Positions 16,311-24,640 of a stretch of DNA of 27,168 nucleotides are shown here, piece after piece. The stretch lies in contig CAYTWB010000054.1 in assembly GCA_964441945.1 (NCBI GenBank), forward strand, positions 1 through 27,168, read 5' to 3'. Below the pieces are notes generated by a model. It did no database searches. It saw only the letters and a list, made by a program, of their open reading frames with translations, and was not told the origin of the DNA. Within the stretch, counting starts at the first letter, position 1; each line of letters begins with the position of its first letter. The position numbers and the translations under genes were made by a program. This DNA is from JADGQM01 sp964441945 (GTDB taxonomy: Bacteria; Desulfobacterota; Syntrophobacteria; Syntrophobacterales; Syntrophobacteraceae).

Positions 16311-17564
16311 TCAGGCCGATTCTTGACCTTGACCGTGATACAGGAGCAGGGGCGCACCTCCTTTGAGAATAACGTCTTCATTGATGATGCACTCCTCAAT
16401 CTCGGGATGAGAAGGAAGGTCGTACATGATGTCGAGCATGATATTCTCCATAATGGACCGCAGCCCTCTCGCTCCTGATTTGCGCCTGATGGCCTCTTTT
16501 GCTATGGCTCTGAGCGCCCCGTCCGTAAGCCGCAGGCGTACATCCTCCAAGTCGAAGAGCTTCTTGTACTGTTTTAGCAGGGCATTCCTCGGCTCGGTCA
16601 AAATGCTCACCAGCTCGTCTTCCGTCAGTTCGTTCAGCGTAGCGATCACCGGCAGGCGTCCCACAAACTCCGGAATCATACCAAACTTGATGAGGTCCTC
16701 CGGTTGAATCTGTGCCAGGATCGCCCCGATATTTCTATCTTCCTTGCTGCGTATCTCTGCACCAAAGCCCAAGCCCTTCACCCCGATCCGAGACCGGATT
16801 ATCGTTTCAAGGTAATTAAAAGCGCCGCCCACGATGAAGAGGATGTTGGTTGTGTCTATCTTGATGAATTCCTGCTGGGGGTGTTTCCTGCCTCCTTTAG
16901 GTGGAACGCTGGCTACGGTACCCTCCAGAATCTTCAGCAGCGCTTGCTGGACCCCTTCTCCGGAGACGTCACGGGTGATGGACGGACTATCCGATTTCTT
17001 TGCAATTTTATCGATCTCATCGATATAGACAATGCCGCGTGAAGCCTTTTCAATGTCATAGTCTGCGGCCTGGATAAGGCTTACCAGGATGTTTTCCACG
17101 TCCTCGCCGACGTAGCCCGCTTCAGTCAAAGTCGTGGCATCGGCGATCGTGAAGGGCACATTGAGAATACGAGCAAGCGTTTGAGCCAGTAAGGTCTTTC
17201 CGGAACCGGTCGGGCCGATCATAAGAATGTTGCTCTTCTGCAACTCCACATCATTCTTGTCAAGCTTCAACTCAATGCGTTTGTAATGATTATGGACCGC
17301 AACCGAGAGAATCTTCTTCGCGCGGTCCTGACCGATCACGTACTGGTCAAGAATGCATTTGATCTCAACGGGCTTGGGAATCCTCGTTGCCCGGGCCGAT
17401 TCCTCCCTCTCGTACTCCTCAGCAATAATGTCGTTGCAAAGCTCAACACACTCATCACAGATGTATACCGTTGGTCCGGCAATCAGTTTCTTGACTTCAT
17501 CTTGACTCTTACCACAAAAAGAGCATCTTAGCTCACCTGTGCGGTCATCACGCTTTCGAGCCAT
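16311..17564 (-). CDS. clpX: ClpX ATP-dependent unfoldase of the ClpXP protease
   Basis: The product is 417 residues. It starts with the C4 zinc-binding domain (Cys14, Cys17, Cys36, Cys39) that dimerises and binds substrates or adaptors. The AAA+ core follows, with Walker A GPTGSGKT (117-124) and Walker B IVYIDEIDK. The ClpP-docking loop, usually IGF, reads LGF (KGLGFGAEIRS). The C-terminal small domain is complete. An ideal AAGGAGG lies eight bases before the ATG. It unfolds tagged proteins and feeds them to ClpP. Unlike the common arrangement, 446 bases separate it from clpP. Confidence 0.98.
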   Translation of the reverse strand: MARKRDDRTGELRCSFCGKSQDEVKKLIAGPTVYICDECVELCNDIIAEEYEREESARATRIPKPVEIKCILDQYVIGQDRAKKILSVAVHNHYKRIELKLDKNDVELQKSNILMIGPTGSGKTLLAQTLARILNVPFTIADATTLTEAGYVGEDVENILVSLIQAADYDIEKASRGIVYIDEIDKIAKKSDSPSITRDVSGEGVQQALLKILEGTVASVPPKGGRKHPQQEFIKIDTTNILFIVGGAFNYLETIIRSRIGVKGLGFGAEIRSKEDRNIGAILAQIQPEDLIKFGMIPEFVGRLPVIATLNELTEDELVSILTEPRNALLKQYKKLFDLEDVRLRLTDGALRAIAKEAIRRKSGARGLRSIMENIMLDIMYDLPSHPEIEECIINEDVILKGGAPLLLYHGQGQESA

Positions 17565-17661
17565 CCAGGGCCTCCTTAAGATATATCAATACAGCGCCGT
17601 TTCCAGTGTCACAGGGTTGACGCGCCAAACCATGCAGTTGGATTGATCCGGGAACGACTTT

Positions 17662-17667
17662 ATTATA
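17662..17667 (-). promoter_or_regulatory. Possible -10 element for clpX
   Basis: A perfect TATAAT on the minus strand lies about 98 bases before the clpX start in an AT-rich patch. No good TTGACA-like box is found 16-18 bases further up, and I see no clear heat-shock sigma-32 pattern. It may give clpX-lon a start independent of clpP. Confidence 0.35.
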
Positions 17668-18010
17668 AGCACAAACAAGGGCCTTAGCTACAGATAAATC
17701 TTTTTATTAATAGTTTTCAGATAGTTACAATGTCGTTTCCCATCCGGCGGCCTCTCCCTGGCGAGGACCGCTCTCCGCCCACTGGTCAGGGAATGAACGG
17801 ACAGGCCAAGGCGAGTCTGATCCGCACTGAGAAACGCCGCATTCCTGAAATTTTGCAAATCCTGTTCCAGCCAAAGCGGCGAGAAGAACCTTCTACACTC
17901 GTATGAGATATAGGAAGGGGGAAAGCCGTGTGGCAGTATGCTGCCGGGGAAGAAACAGCCCTCTGCCGAAACCAGGATGGAACGGCTCGGCAGAAGTGTA
18001 CCGGAATTCC
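17668..18010. other. Non-coding spacer between clpP and clpX
   Basis: No convincing gene on either strand; the few open frames are short and lack family resemblance. It contains GC-rich self-complementary pieces (for example GGCGG and CCGCC around 17745-17780) and a hairpin near the clpP stop. It could hold a regulatory RNA or decayed sequence; I cannot name it. Confidence 0.4.
17963..17993 (-). terminator. Possible hairpin downstream of clpP
   Basis: CTGCCGA and TCGGCAG pair perfectly (seven bases) across a 17-base loop, about 20 bases past the clpP stop. There is only a short, interrupted T-rich stretch after it on the minus strand, so it may act as a weak terminator or a processing site. 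Confidence 0.3.
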
Positions 18011-18619
18011 CTATTTGCCGGATACAATTCGAGCAAAGGCCCTATTGGTTATGACTTCGTCCACCATTCCATATTCTTTGGCCTGGTGGCCTGACATGTA
18101 GAAATCACGATCCGTGTCTTGCTGAATCTGTTCCAGGGCCCTTCCAGTATGTTCCGTCAGAATGGTATTCAGCTCTTCTCGAAGCCGGAGAATCTCGCGA
18201 GCCTGAATCTCCACATCGGTCGCCTGGCCCTGGAAGCCCCCCATGGGTTGGTGCAGCATAATGCGAACATGGGGGAGCGCATACCGTTTTCCCTTTATTC
18301 CTGCAGCCAGTAACACTGCAGCCATACTGGCTGCCTGTCCCATGCACAGCGTCGACACATTCGGCTTGATGTACTGCATGGTGTCATAGATGGCCAATCC
18401 GGCAGTGACAAGCCCGCCCGGTGAGTTGATATAAAAGTGGATATCCTTGTCCGGGTCTTCCGATTCGAGAAAGAGCATTTGAGCAATGATCACATTGGCA
18501 ATTTCGTCGGAGATTGCCGTACCCAGAAAAATGATCCGGTCTCTCAACAGCCGCGAATAGATATCGAACGCTCTCTCGCCCCTGCTGCTCTGTTCGATGA
18601 CAATGGGGATGAGGGACAT
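18011..18619 (-). CDS. clpP: ClpP serine protease subunit
   Basis: The product is 202 residues with the catalytic triad in place: Ser98 in GQAASMA, His123 in MLHQPMGG and Asp172 in TDRDFYMS. It forms the double heptamer that degrades proteins fed by ClpX. A short N-terminal propeptide of the usual kind may be removed. AGGAG lies before the ATG, and the gene starts three bases after the tig stop codon, so translation is probably coupled to trigger factor. Confidence 0.98.
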   Translation of the reverse strand: MSLIPIVIEQSSRGERAFDIYSRLLRDRIIFLGTAISDEIANVIIAQMLFLESEDPDKDIHFYINSPGGLVTAGLAIYDTMQYIKPNVSTLCMGQAASMAAVLLAAGIKGKRYALPHVRIMLHQPMGGFQGQATDVEIQAREILRLREELNTILTEHTGRALEQIQQDTDRDFYMSGHQAKEYGMVDEVITNRAFARIVSGK

Positions 18620-18622
18620 GCT

Positions 18623-19942
18623 TTACTCCTGGTCAAGATCTTCTTGTAATGTTGGGGATTCTGACAGAACAGCCGCTTCTTCCAACAGCCTCATTACCTT
18701 ATCCTGAAGCCTCCCCTCTTTGGCTTGCTGGACCAGGCCGGAGTCCATGTATTCTTGCTTGAAGCTTTCAACATCCATGCGAGAAGCCCTGGCCAAATCC
18801 CTGTAAATGTCCTCAAGCTCCTGCTCAGAGAGAACCAGGTTTTCCATTCCGGCGATCTGGTCACAGATAAGGCCCCAGCGAACATTTTTCTCTGCCTGCG
18901 GGCGATATTCGGCGCGAACCTCCGGATCATTGTACTTGCTCGGGTCTATTTTAATGCCCTGATTCTCCAATCGATAGCGAAGCAGACCTGTGAGGCGATC
19001 GATTTCCCGGTCAACCACTCTCGATGAAAGCTCAATTTCGACCTTTGAGAGGAGCTGATCTATGATTTGCTGACGCACATCAGCAGAGACCCTTTCTGTT
19101 TCCAGTTTCAGCAGGCGATCCTTGACGGTCTGTCTCAACTCTTCGAGATTCTCGAACTGTCCTACCTCCTTGGCGAATTCGTCATCAAGCTCCGGGACAA
19201 ACTTTTCCTTGATTTCCCTCATGGTGACTTCAAAGTGAACCCGCTTCCCGGAAATCTCGCGTGCCGGCATGTCTTCAGGATAATCCAGGTCGAAGGCAAC
19301 CGATTCTCCGGATTGATGCCCGATGAGATGTCGGTCAAACTCAGGGTGGATCATCTCTTTGCCGATTTCGACCATATAGTCGCTGGCCTTTCCCTGTTCG
19401 TAGACGGCTCCATCCACAGTTGGGACTAAGTCGACCAAAACAACATCTCCCTCCGCTGCCGGCCTTTGGACTTCCAGATTGCGTAGCTGAGAATGCTGTT
19501 GCCGAATTCGCTCGATTTCAATGTCAACCCGTGTCGGATCGATCTCAACGGGGGAGCGATGGATGGAAAGTCCTCTATAATCCTGGATTTCAAAAGGCGG
19601 CGAGATATCCACCACCACAACGTAGGTGAACGCGCCGCTGTCTTCAAATCGCATCTCGCTCACGTCGATTTCCATAAGAGGCTTTAGATTCGCTTCGCGA
19701 AGGGCATCCTGGAAGGTCCGCTGGACGAACTGTGAGGACAGTTCGCTTTCTACGGTCTTCCCGTAATAGGATTTAATGATGTTTCGGGGTACCTTGCCAG
19801 GCCTGAATCCCTTAATACGAATGTTTTTTGCCAGGTCCCGATACTTCTCGTCGAGTTCTTCCCGAACTCTCAAAGCGGGGATTTCCACCTGAAGTCTCTT
19901 CTGATTTGCGCTCAGATCGACAACGGAAACGTTCATCTCCAC
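18623..19942 (-). CDS. tig: Trigger factor, ribosome-bound chaperone and prolyl isomerase
   Basis: About 439 residues. It has an N-terminal ribosome-docking domain with the signature GFRPGKVP, a FKBP-type prolyl isomerase domain in the middle (from EGDVVLVDLVP to VTMREIKEK), and a long helical C-terminal chaperone region. It binds nascent chains at the exit tunnel. Start choice: the first ATG (19963) has no ribosome site; GTG at 19940-19942 has AAAGG nine bases upstream; ATG at 19934-19936 gives MNVSVVD, the usual family start. The true start is one of the last two. It heads the tig-clpP-clpX-lon set. Confidence 0.96.
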   Translation of the reverse strand: MEMNVSVVDLSANQKRLQVEIPALRVREELDEKYRDLAKNIRIKGFRPGKVPRNIIKSYYGKTVESELSSQFVQRTFQDALREANLKPLMEIDVSEMRFEDSGAFTYVVVVDISPPFEIQDYRGLSIHRSPVEIDPTRVDIEIERIRQQHSQLRNLEVQRPAAEGDVVLVDLVPTVDGAVYEQGKASDYMVEIGKEMIHPEFDRHLIGHQSGESVAFDLDYPEDMPAREISGKRVHFEVTMREIKEKFVPELDDEFAKEVGQFENLEELRQTVKDRLLKLETERVSADVRQQIIDQLLSKVEIELSSRVVDREIDRLTGLLRYRLENQGIKIDPSKYNDPEVRAEYRPQAEKNVRWGLICDQIAGMENLVLSEQELEDIYRDLARASRMDVESFKQEYMDSGLVQQAKEGRLQDKVMRLLEEAAVLSESPTLQEDLDQE

Positions 19943-19995
19943 GTTCGTTAACCTTTCTGTCATGACTTAGCAGTCAATATGATTTAGAGATCGCG

Positions 19996-20082
19996 TGGTG
20001 CGAGAGGGGGGAGTTGAACCCCCACCCTGTCGCCAGGGCTGGATCCTAAGTCCAGTGCGTCTACCAGTTCCGCCACTCTCGC
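19996..20082 (-). tRNA. tRNA-Leu, anticodon UAG
   Basis: An 87-base tRNA with acceptor stem GCGAGAG/CTCTCGC, discriminator A and an encoded CCA (19996-19998). The anticodon arm CTGGA-CTTAGGA-TCCAG gives UAG, which reads CUA and other CUN leucine codons. A long variable arm (CCCTGGCGACAGGG) is present, as expected of leucine tRNA. The T arm GGGGGTTCAACTCCCCC is perfect. It lies 53 bases before trigger factor in the same direction, so the two may be co-transcribed. Confidence 0.97.
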
Positions 20083-20196
20083 CAAAAAGAATTCGAATAC
20101 CAACCTCAACTTTTCCTATGATCACTTCTGGGTCTAAACGTCAAGCCAAAACAGGGGCGTCAAGACGTATCGGGTGAGCAGCCAGGCGAGTATTGC

Positions 20197-20649
20197 TCAG
20201 TCCCAACTCGTGGCATCCGCGTTCTCTCCTTCTCCTCCATCCTGGCCGTCTGCTCCCAGGGAATAGAGATCATAGTCCCCATGTTCACCGGGTGCCCGGT
20301 ATACATAGGGACGGTTCCACGGGTCCCTGGGTACATCCTTGGACAGATAGGGTCCGTCCCATGCACCGTGGCCAGGATTCTTGCGCAGCACATCGAGACC
20401 CTCTTCTGTGGAGGGATAAGCCCCGATATCGAGTCGATAGGCATCAAGGGCAACGCCGATCATGGCAATCTGAGCTTTGGCGGCCTTTTGTTTGGAAGAA
20501 CCGACCTTTTGGAACATTTTGGGGGCTACCATGGCTGCCAGCAGTCCGAGAATGATCATGACAATCAACAGCTCAATAAGGGTAAACCCGCGCTGCGATA
20601 GTCTCAGCGGGCACTTCTTGACTGGGACTTCCCTGATGCTCTCGCCCAT
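20197..20649 (-). CDS. gspG: GspG-type major pseudopilin of type II secretion, orphan
   Basis: About 150 residues from the ATG at 20647-20649, chosen because GGAGAGAAGGA lies immediately upstream; upstream in-frame ATGs would make an unusually long leader. The leader of about 21 residues ends at the prepilin peptidase site RG/FTLIELLIV, with Glu at +5, and a hydrophobic helix follows. The C-terminal half, with DPWNRPYVYRAPGEHGDYD and LGADGQDGGEGENAD, matches GspG and its calcium site. It should form the pseudopilus that drives secretion across the outer membrane. No other gsp gene is in the window. Confidence 0.9.
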   Translation of the reverse strand: MGESIREVPVKKCPLRLSQRGFTLIELLIVMIILGLLAAMVAPKMFQKVGSSKQKAAKAQIAMIGVALDAYRLDIGAYPSTEEGLDVLRKNPGHGAWDGPYLSKDVPRDPWNRPYVYRAPGEHGDYDLYSLGADGQDGGEGENADATSWD

Positions 20650-20748
20650 TCCTTCTCTCCATCCAAGCAGCTTGCTGTTCATAACCTTCCGGAACCGCGC
20701 ACTGAACCATTTTTGGTAAAAGATCAAATAGTATATTTAGTGAGAGAC

Positions 20749-20777
20749 TATTTAACCGACTCCTATCGTTGTGTCAA
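20749..20777 (-). promoter_or_regulatory. Sigma-70 promoter of gspG
   Basis: Perfect TTGACA (20772-20777, minus strand), a 17-base spacer and TAAATA (20749-20754). It lies in the 3' gap after the radical SAM gene, about 100 bases before the chosen gspG start, and shows that gspG is transcribed on its own. Confidence 0.7.
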
Positions 20778-20790
20778 TCAAGCTTCAGAA

Positions 20791-21732
20791 TCAGGAAGAG
20801 CATGTTGTCTCTAATTTCTTGTAGAATTTTGCCTGGTAGAGTGCGTGCTGCTTCATATAGTCATGGATCGCCTGGATATTTTGCTGTTTTTGCAGTGCCC
20901 ATGCGGGGGCCGCCAGCTCTTCCGGGTGCGGGTCACTGGTCAGACGCTGGATGATGAGTTGAGGAGGCAGAAGCGAAAGAAACTCTGAAACAATGGAGGT
21001 GTATTCCTCGAGACTCAAACATTGGAAGACTCCTGCCCGATACCAACCGTCAAGAACCGTTCCTCGAACCACGTACAGCAGATGGATCTTCACGGCCTGA
21101 ATGTCGTGAGAAGCAAGGAAACGCGCAGTGTTCAGCATATCGTTTCGGTTTTCACCAGGGAGCCCCAGGATAACGTGAGCACATATGGGAAGCCTGCGCA
21201 AACGAGTGCGTGAGACCGCATCTGAAAAGGCGCCGACCGTGTGGCCTCGATTGATGCGATCGAGCGTCGCATCGTGTGCGGACTGGAGACCGTATTCGAT
21301 CCAGATAGAGCGATCATTCGAAAGCTCTTGAAGGGTATCGAGCACATCATCCGGAACGCAATCCGGGCGAGTACCGATGCTCAGCCCTACAATATCCTCC
21401 ACTTCAAGCGCTTCCTCATAGAGCGCCCTCAACCTGGGAAGCGGACCGTAAGTGTTGCTGAAGGATTGGAAATATGCGAGGAATTTCCTGGCCTTGTAGC
21501 GACCGGCAAGGCTTGCCTTGCCCCGTTCCAGCTGTTCTTTCACACCCGGAGTGTGTGCTATTGCCCCTGTCCCCGAACCCCTTTCATTGCAGTAGATACA
21601 CCCGCCGTAGCTGATGGAGCCGTCTCGATTCGGACAGGTGAGGCCCGCATCGATTGTGATCTTTTGAACGCGGCACCCAAACGTTTCACGCAGATAGGTG
21701 TTGAAGTCGTAGTAGAGTTCGGAGGGTTTCAT
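20791..21732 (-). CDS. Radical SAM protein, YhcC/TIGR01212 family
   Basis: About 313 residues. The cluster ligands are spaced C-x11-C-x2-C (CPNRDGSISYGGCIYC), the YhcC pattern rather than the usual CxxxCxxC. GLSIGTRPDCVPDD and GLQSAHDATLDRINRGH, seen further along, are typical of the family barrel. It binds a 4Fe-4S cluster and SAM; the substrate is not settled. The ATG at 21730-21732 (MKPSELYYDF) fits the family start and has GGAG 12 bases upstream; the frame extends to an ATG at 21780 without a ribosome site. It is divergent from mnmG. Confidence 0.9.
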   Translation of the reverse strand: MKPSELYYDFNTYLRETFGCRVQKITIDAGLTCPNRDGSISYGGCIYCNERGSGTGAIAHTPGVKEQLERGKASLAGRYKARKFLAYFQSFSNTYGPLPRLRALYEEALEVEDIVGLSIGTRPDCVPDDVLDTLQELSNDRSIWIEYGLQSAHDATLDRINRGHTVGAFSDAVSRTRLRRLPICAHVILGLPGENRNDMLNTARFLASHDIQAVKIHLLYVVRGTVLDGWYRAGVFQCLSLEEYTSIVSEFLSLLPPQLIIQRLTSDPHPEELAAPAWALQKQQNIQAIHDYMKQHALYQAKFYKKLETTCSS

Positions 21733-21835
21733 GCGGTTATACCGCTCCATTTTTAAACCGTATGGAGACTTCCCGAGCATCGAGAGACGCGCGTAAACGA
21801 AAACCCAAAAGAGATTGAAGCCATCGTTTCACCAT

Positions 21836-21864
21836 TTGCGACCCTGTTGGATGCTGGTTAAAAT
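21836..21864 (+). promoter_or_regulatory. Sigma-70 promoter of mnmG
   Basis: TTGCGA (21836-21841), a 17-base spacer and TAAAAT (21859-21864). A start near 21871 would give a leader of about 140 bases before mnmG. Confidence 0.55.
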
Positions 21865-21890
21865 ACTAGGTTCAAGGTCTGCAACGCACA

Positions 21891-21905
21891 ATGATATCAT
21901 ATCAT
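21891..21905. repeat. Perfect palindrome in the mnmG leader
   Basis: ATGATATCAT (21891-21900) is a perfect palindrome and is followed by ATCAT, so the half-site recurs. It lies just downstream of the predicted transcription start and could be an operator. Chance is also possible at this length. Confidence 0.3.
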
Positions 21906-22012
21906 GCGACAAATCAAACCGCAGGATTTGCATGGTTTTCCATTTTGAAACGGAGTCGACGGCTCAAACGCATCAACATGGGTGACAGGACTGGAACATC
22001 AGGATACGGATC

Positions 22013-23905
22013 ATGACAAAACACTATGACGTCATTGTGGTCGGGGCCGGGCATGCCGGCTGTGAAGCGGCGTTGGCTGCCGCTCGTATGGGGTGCCGAA
22101 CGCTGGTCCTCTCCATCTATCTCGATACCGTTGCGCACATGCCGTGCTCTCCGTCCATCGGCGGCATCGGCAAGGGGCATCTGGTCAAAGAGATTGATGC
22201 GCTTGGCGGACGAATGGCCATGGTGTCAGACCAGACCGCAATTCAATTTCGCTGGTTGAATACCAAGAAGGGACCGGCTGTGCGCGGGACCCGAACACAA
22301 AATGATAAAGTTCGGTATCGCAATCTTATGAAGTATTACCTGGAAAGCCAGGAGAATCTCGATCTGAAGCAGTCCCTGGTAGAATCCCTGATTGTGGAAA
22401 ACGGACGGGTGGCAGGGATCGTTGACCAGTTTGGGGTCTATTTTCAAGCCCCTGCGGTGATCCTCTCCACAGGGACCTTCCTGCGCGGTCTGGTTCATGT
22501 GGGTTCAACCCGGATACCCTCAGGCAGGGCTGGGGAATTCCCCTCAAATGCCCTGGCGGATCAGCTCCGAGAAATGGGGTTCGTGATGGGTCGCATGAAG
22601 ACTGGGACCCCGGCGCGGATCCACCGGTGCAGTATTGATTACAGCCGGTTCGAGAAACAGGATGGAGATCCTGAGCCGAGACCGTTTTCACTCTTCACCG
22701 AGGGCATCACGCTGCCGCAGGTCTCGTGCTTTATCGGTAAAACGCACAGCCGGACCCATGAACTGGTACGGCGTCATGTTCACCTTTCACCACTTTACAA
22801 TGGCACCATTACCGGTGTTTCGGCACGCTACTGCCCATCCCTGGAAGACAAGATCGTCAAATTCCCCCAAAGAGAACACCATCAAATCATCTTGGAGCCA
22901 GAGGGTTTGGAGACGGAGGAGGTGTATGCCAGCGGCACGGGCAATTCGCTTCCGTACGAAATTCAACTGCAGCTGATTCATTCCATTCCGGGTCTGGAAG
23001 CAGCAGAAGTCATGAGGCCGGCCTATGCCATTGAGTACGATTTCATCCAGCCAACGCAATTGTCCGCCACCCTGGAGACCAAGCTGGTCAGGGGGCTTTA
23101 CCTGGCCGGCCAGATCAATGGGACTTCCGGCTATGAGGAAGCTGCAGCCCAAGGGTTATGGGCGGGGATCAATGCTGCCCTGCGTGTTCAGAACCGGCCC
23201 CCCTTTATCCTGGACCGCTCCGATGCTTATATGGCGGTTCTGGTTGACGATCTCATTACCAGGGGAACCAATGAGCCATATCGGGTGTTTACCTCCCGTG
23301 CCGAATATCGGCTGCTTTTGCGGGAGGATAATGCCGACCTGCGATTGCTCGAAAAAGGCCATGCCCTTGGCCTGCAGCCTGATTCCGTCTACCGGGAGCT
23401 GATTGAGCGCAGAGAAGCGAGCCGGGCGGAAATGACGCGCTTGAAAAGAACGTATCTGCAGCCATCGAAACATGTCAATGACCATCTCAAATCGAGAGGG
23501 TCCGCACTCCTTGAAGAGTCAGCCTCCCTGGACCGGCTTTTGAAGCGACCGGAACTCAGTTATGCGGATGTTGAAGCGCTTTCAGCCCCAGCCAACCCTC
23601 TTTCCAAAAGGGTCAGGCAGCAGGTGGAAGTGGAATGCAAATATGAAGGGTACCTGCGGCGCCAGGAAGCAGAAGTATTGAAGTTTAAGAGACTCGAACA
23701 GTTGACTATTCCCGAACAGGTTTCGTATGCCGGCATTCCGGGACTGTCCAACGAAATCAGGCAGAAACTGCAGGAGATCAGGCCGATTTCTCTCGGACAG
23801 GCCTCAAGAATTCCGGGAATAACCCCGGCAGCCCTCTCAATTCTTCTGGTCTATTTGAAAAAACGGCACCGTTTCTCACCACAGGGTGCGGAAGAAAGTG
23901 CTTAG
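22013..23905 (+). CDS. mnmG: tRNA uridine-34 carboxymethylaminomethyl enzyme MnmG (GidA)
   Basis: The product is 630 residues, the normal length. The FAD-binding motif VGAGHAGCEAA is at 10-20, followed by the family signatures MPCSPSIGGIGKGHLVKEID, GTFLRGLVHVG and GQINGTSGYEEAAAQG, and a helical C-terminal domain that binds MnmE and tRNA. With MnmE it installs the cmnm5 group on wobble U34. AGGA about nine bases before the ATG supports the start. No mnmE, rsmG or parA lies next to it, unlike many genomes. Confidence 0.98.
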   Translation: MTKHYDVIVVGAGHAGCEAALAAARMGCRTLVLSIYLDTVAHMPCSPSIGGIGKGHLVKEIDALGGRMAMVSDQTAIQFRWLNTKKGPAVRGTRTQNDKVRYRNLMKYYLESQENLDLKQSLVESLIVENGRVAGIVDQFGVYFQAPAVILSTGTFLRGLVHVGSTRIPSGRAGEFPSNALADQLREMGFVMGRMKTGTPARIHRCSIDYSRFEKQDGDPEPRPFSLFTEGITLPQVSCFIGKTHSRTHELVRRHVHLSPLYNGTITGVSARYCPSLEDKIVKFPQREHHQIILEPEGLETEEVYASGTGNSLPYEIQLQLIHSIPGLEAAEVMRPAYAIEYDFIQPTQLSATLETKLVRGLYLAGQINGTSGYEEAAAQGLWAGINAALRVQNRPPFILDRSDAYMAVLVDDLITRGTNEPYRVFTSRAEYRLLLREDNADLRLLEKGHALGLQPDSVYRELIERREASRAEMTRLKRTYLQPSKHVNDHLKSRGSALLEESASLDRLLKRPELSYADVEALSAPANPLSKRVRQQVEVECKYEGYLRRQEAEVLKFKRLEQLTIPEQVSYAGIPGLSNEIRQKLQEIRPISLGQASRIPGITPAALSILLVYLKKRHRFSPQGAEESA

Positions 23906-23958
23906 AAAATATGCCCCTGCTGCAGGGAAAAATCCTGTACGAGAAAAAGATATCCAGA

Positions 23959-23978
23959 TAAAATGTTGGCTTTATTTT
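23959..23978 (+). promoter_or_regulatory. AT-rich inverted repeat over a possible -10 box upstream of the PerR-like gene
   Basis: AAAAT (23960-23964) and ATTTT (23974-23978) form an inverted repeat that overlaps TAAAAT (23959-23964), a possible -10. No good -35 is seen, and the layout does not match the 7-1-7 PerR box. It would suit an autoregulatory site but is weak. Confidence 0.25.
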
Positions 23979-24121
23979 GCCTGTAGGCTGAAGCGAAGGG
24001 GTTGCTCTCAAGCCCTCAAGTCCTTGGGCGGAGGCATTGGAAGGGTGGCCGGACCTGGTCCGAAGGGCTTGCTTGATTCAGGTCGGGCGATATTCCCGTA
24101 TCGCTGAGAGGAGATCGGGGC

Positions 24122-24565
24122 ATGGATGGGCGAGAGGAAGTAGATTTCATTGCGGAACTGAGAATGCATGGTCTCCATGTTACTCATCAGCGACTCGCCG
24201 TCTACCAGGCATTACATTCCAGCAGGGAACATCCCAGTGCGGAGACCCTGTATCAACTGGTGAAAAAGCGGTTCCCCATGATTTCTCTGGGCACCGTTTA
24301 TAAGACACTTGAGCGATTCCGTGACGTGGGCCTCATACAGAAAGTCAGTCCACTGACCGATGTCGCAAGGTATGATGCCAGGACCTTTTGCCATGTCCAT
24401 ATGGTGTGCCTCAAGTGCCAGTCAATTCAAGATGTTGATGAGCTCTTGCCGGATCCAAAGCTCATGCATTGGGAGAGAAACGGATTCAAGGTGGTGAACC
24501 AGCAGGTTCTCCTGCAGGGATACTGCGCTCTTTGCTGCAAAAGCACCGGCATGCTCACCCCTTGA
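24122..24565 (+). CDS. perR: Fur-family regulator of PerR type
   Basis: The product is 147 residues. An N-terminal winged helix (about 15-80, THQRLAVYQAL and SLGTVYKTLERF) is followed by the dimer and metal-binding domain. The five regulatory metal ligands of Bacillus PerR fall at identical positions: His37, Asp85, His91, His93 and Asp104. Asp104, rather than Glu, is the residue that favours peroxide sensing. The structural zinc cysteines are Cys96, Cys99, Cys135 and Cys138. It is expected to repress oxidative-stress genes until iron-catalysed oxidation of a His. GAGGAG lies about ten bases before the ATG. The etf genes start 75 bases downstream in the same direction. Confidence 0.88.
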   Translation: MDGREEVDFIAELRMHGLHVTHQRLAVYQALHSSREHPSAETLYQLVKKRFPMISLGTVYKTLERFRDVGLIQKVSPLTDVARYDARTFCHVHMVCLKCQSIQDVDELLPDPKLMHWERNGFKVVNQQVLLQGYCALCCKSTGMLTP

Positions 24566-24582
24566 GTGTGAGCTGCCGGGAG

Positions 24583-24608
24583 CGGTTTCTTGAACCGGAG
24601 AGCCGGTT
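24583..24608 (+). promoter_or_regulatory. Two mutually exclusive hairpins in front of etfB
   Basis: CGGTT (24583-24587) can pair with AACCG (24593-24597), or AACCGG (24593-24598) can pair with CCGGTT (24603-24608) across AGAG. The shared middle arm means only one can form. No T-run follows. It could tune transcript stability or translation, or be chance. Confidence 0.3.
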
Positions 24609-24640
24609 ATCCTGGAGTATCAGGAAAAGGAGGAACGGGC

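Noticed and set aside
23967..23980. Sigma-54-like TGG...GC upstream of the PerR-like gene
   Set aside because: The GG and GC elements are one base too close together for a functional -24/-12 promoter.
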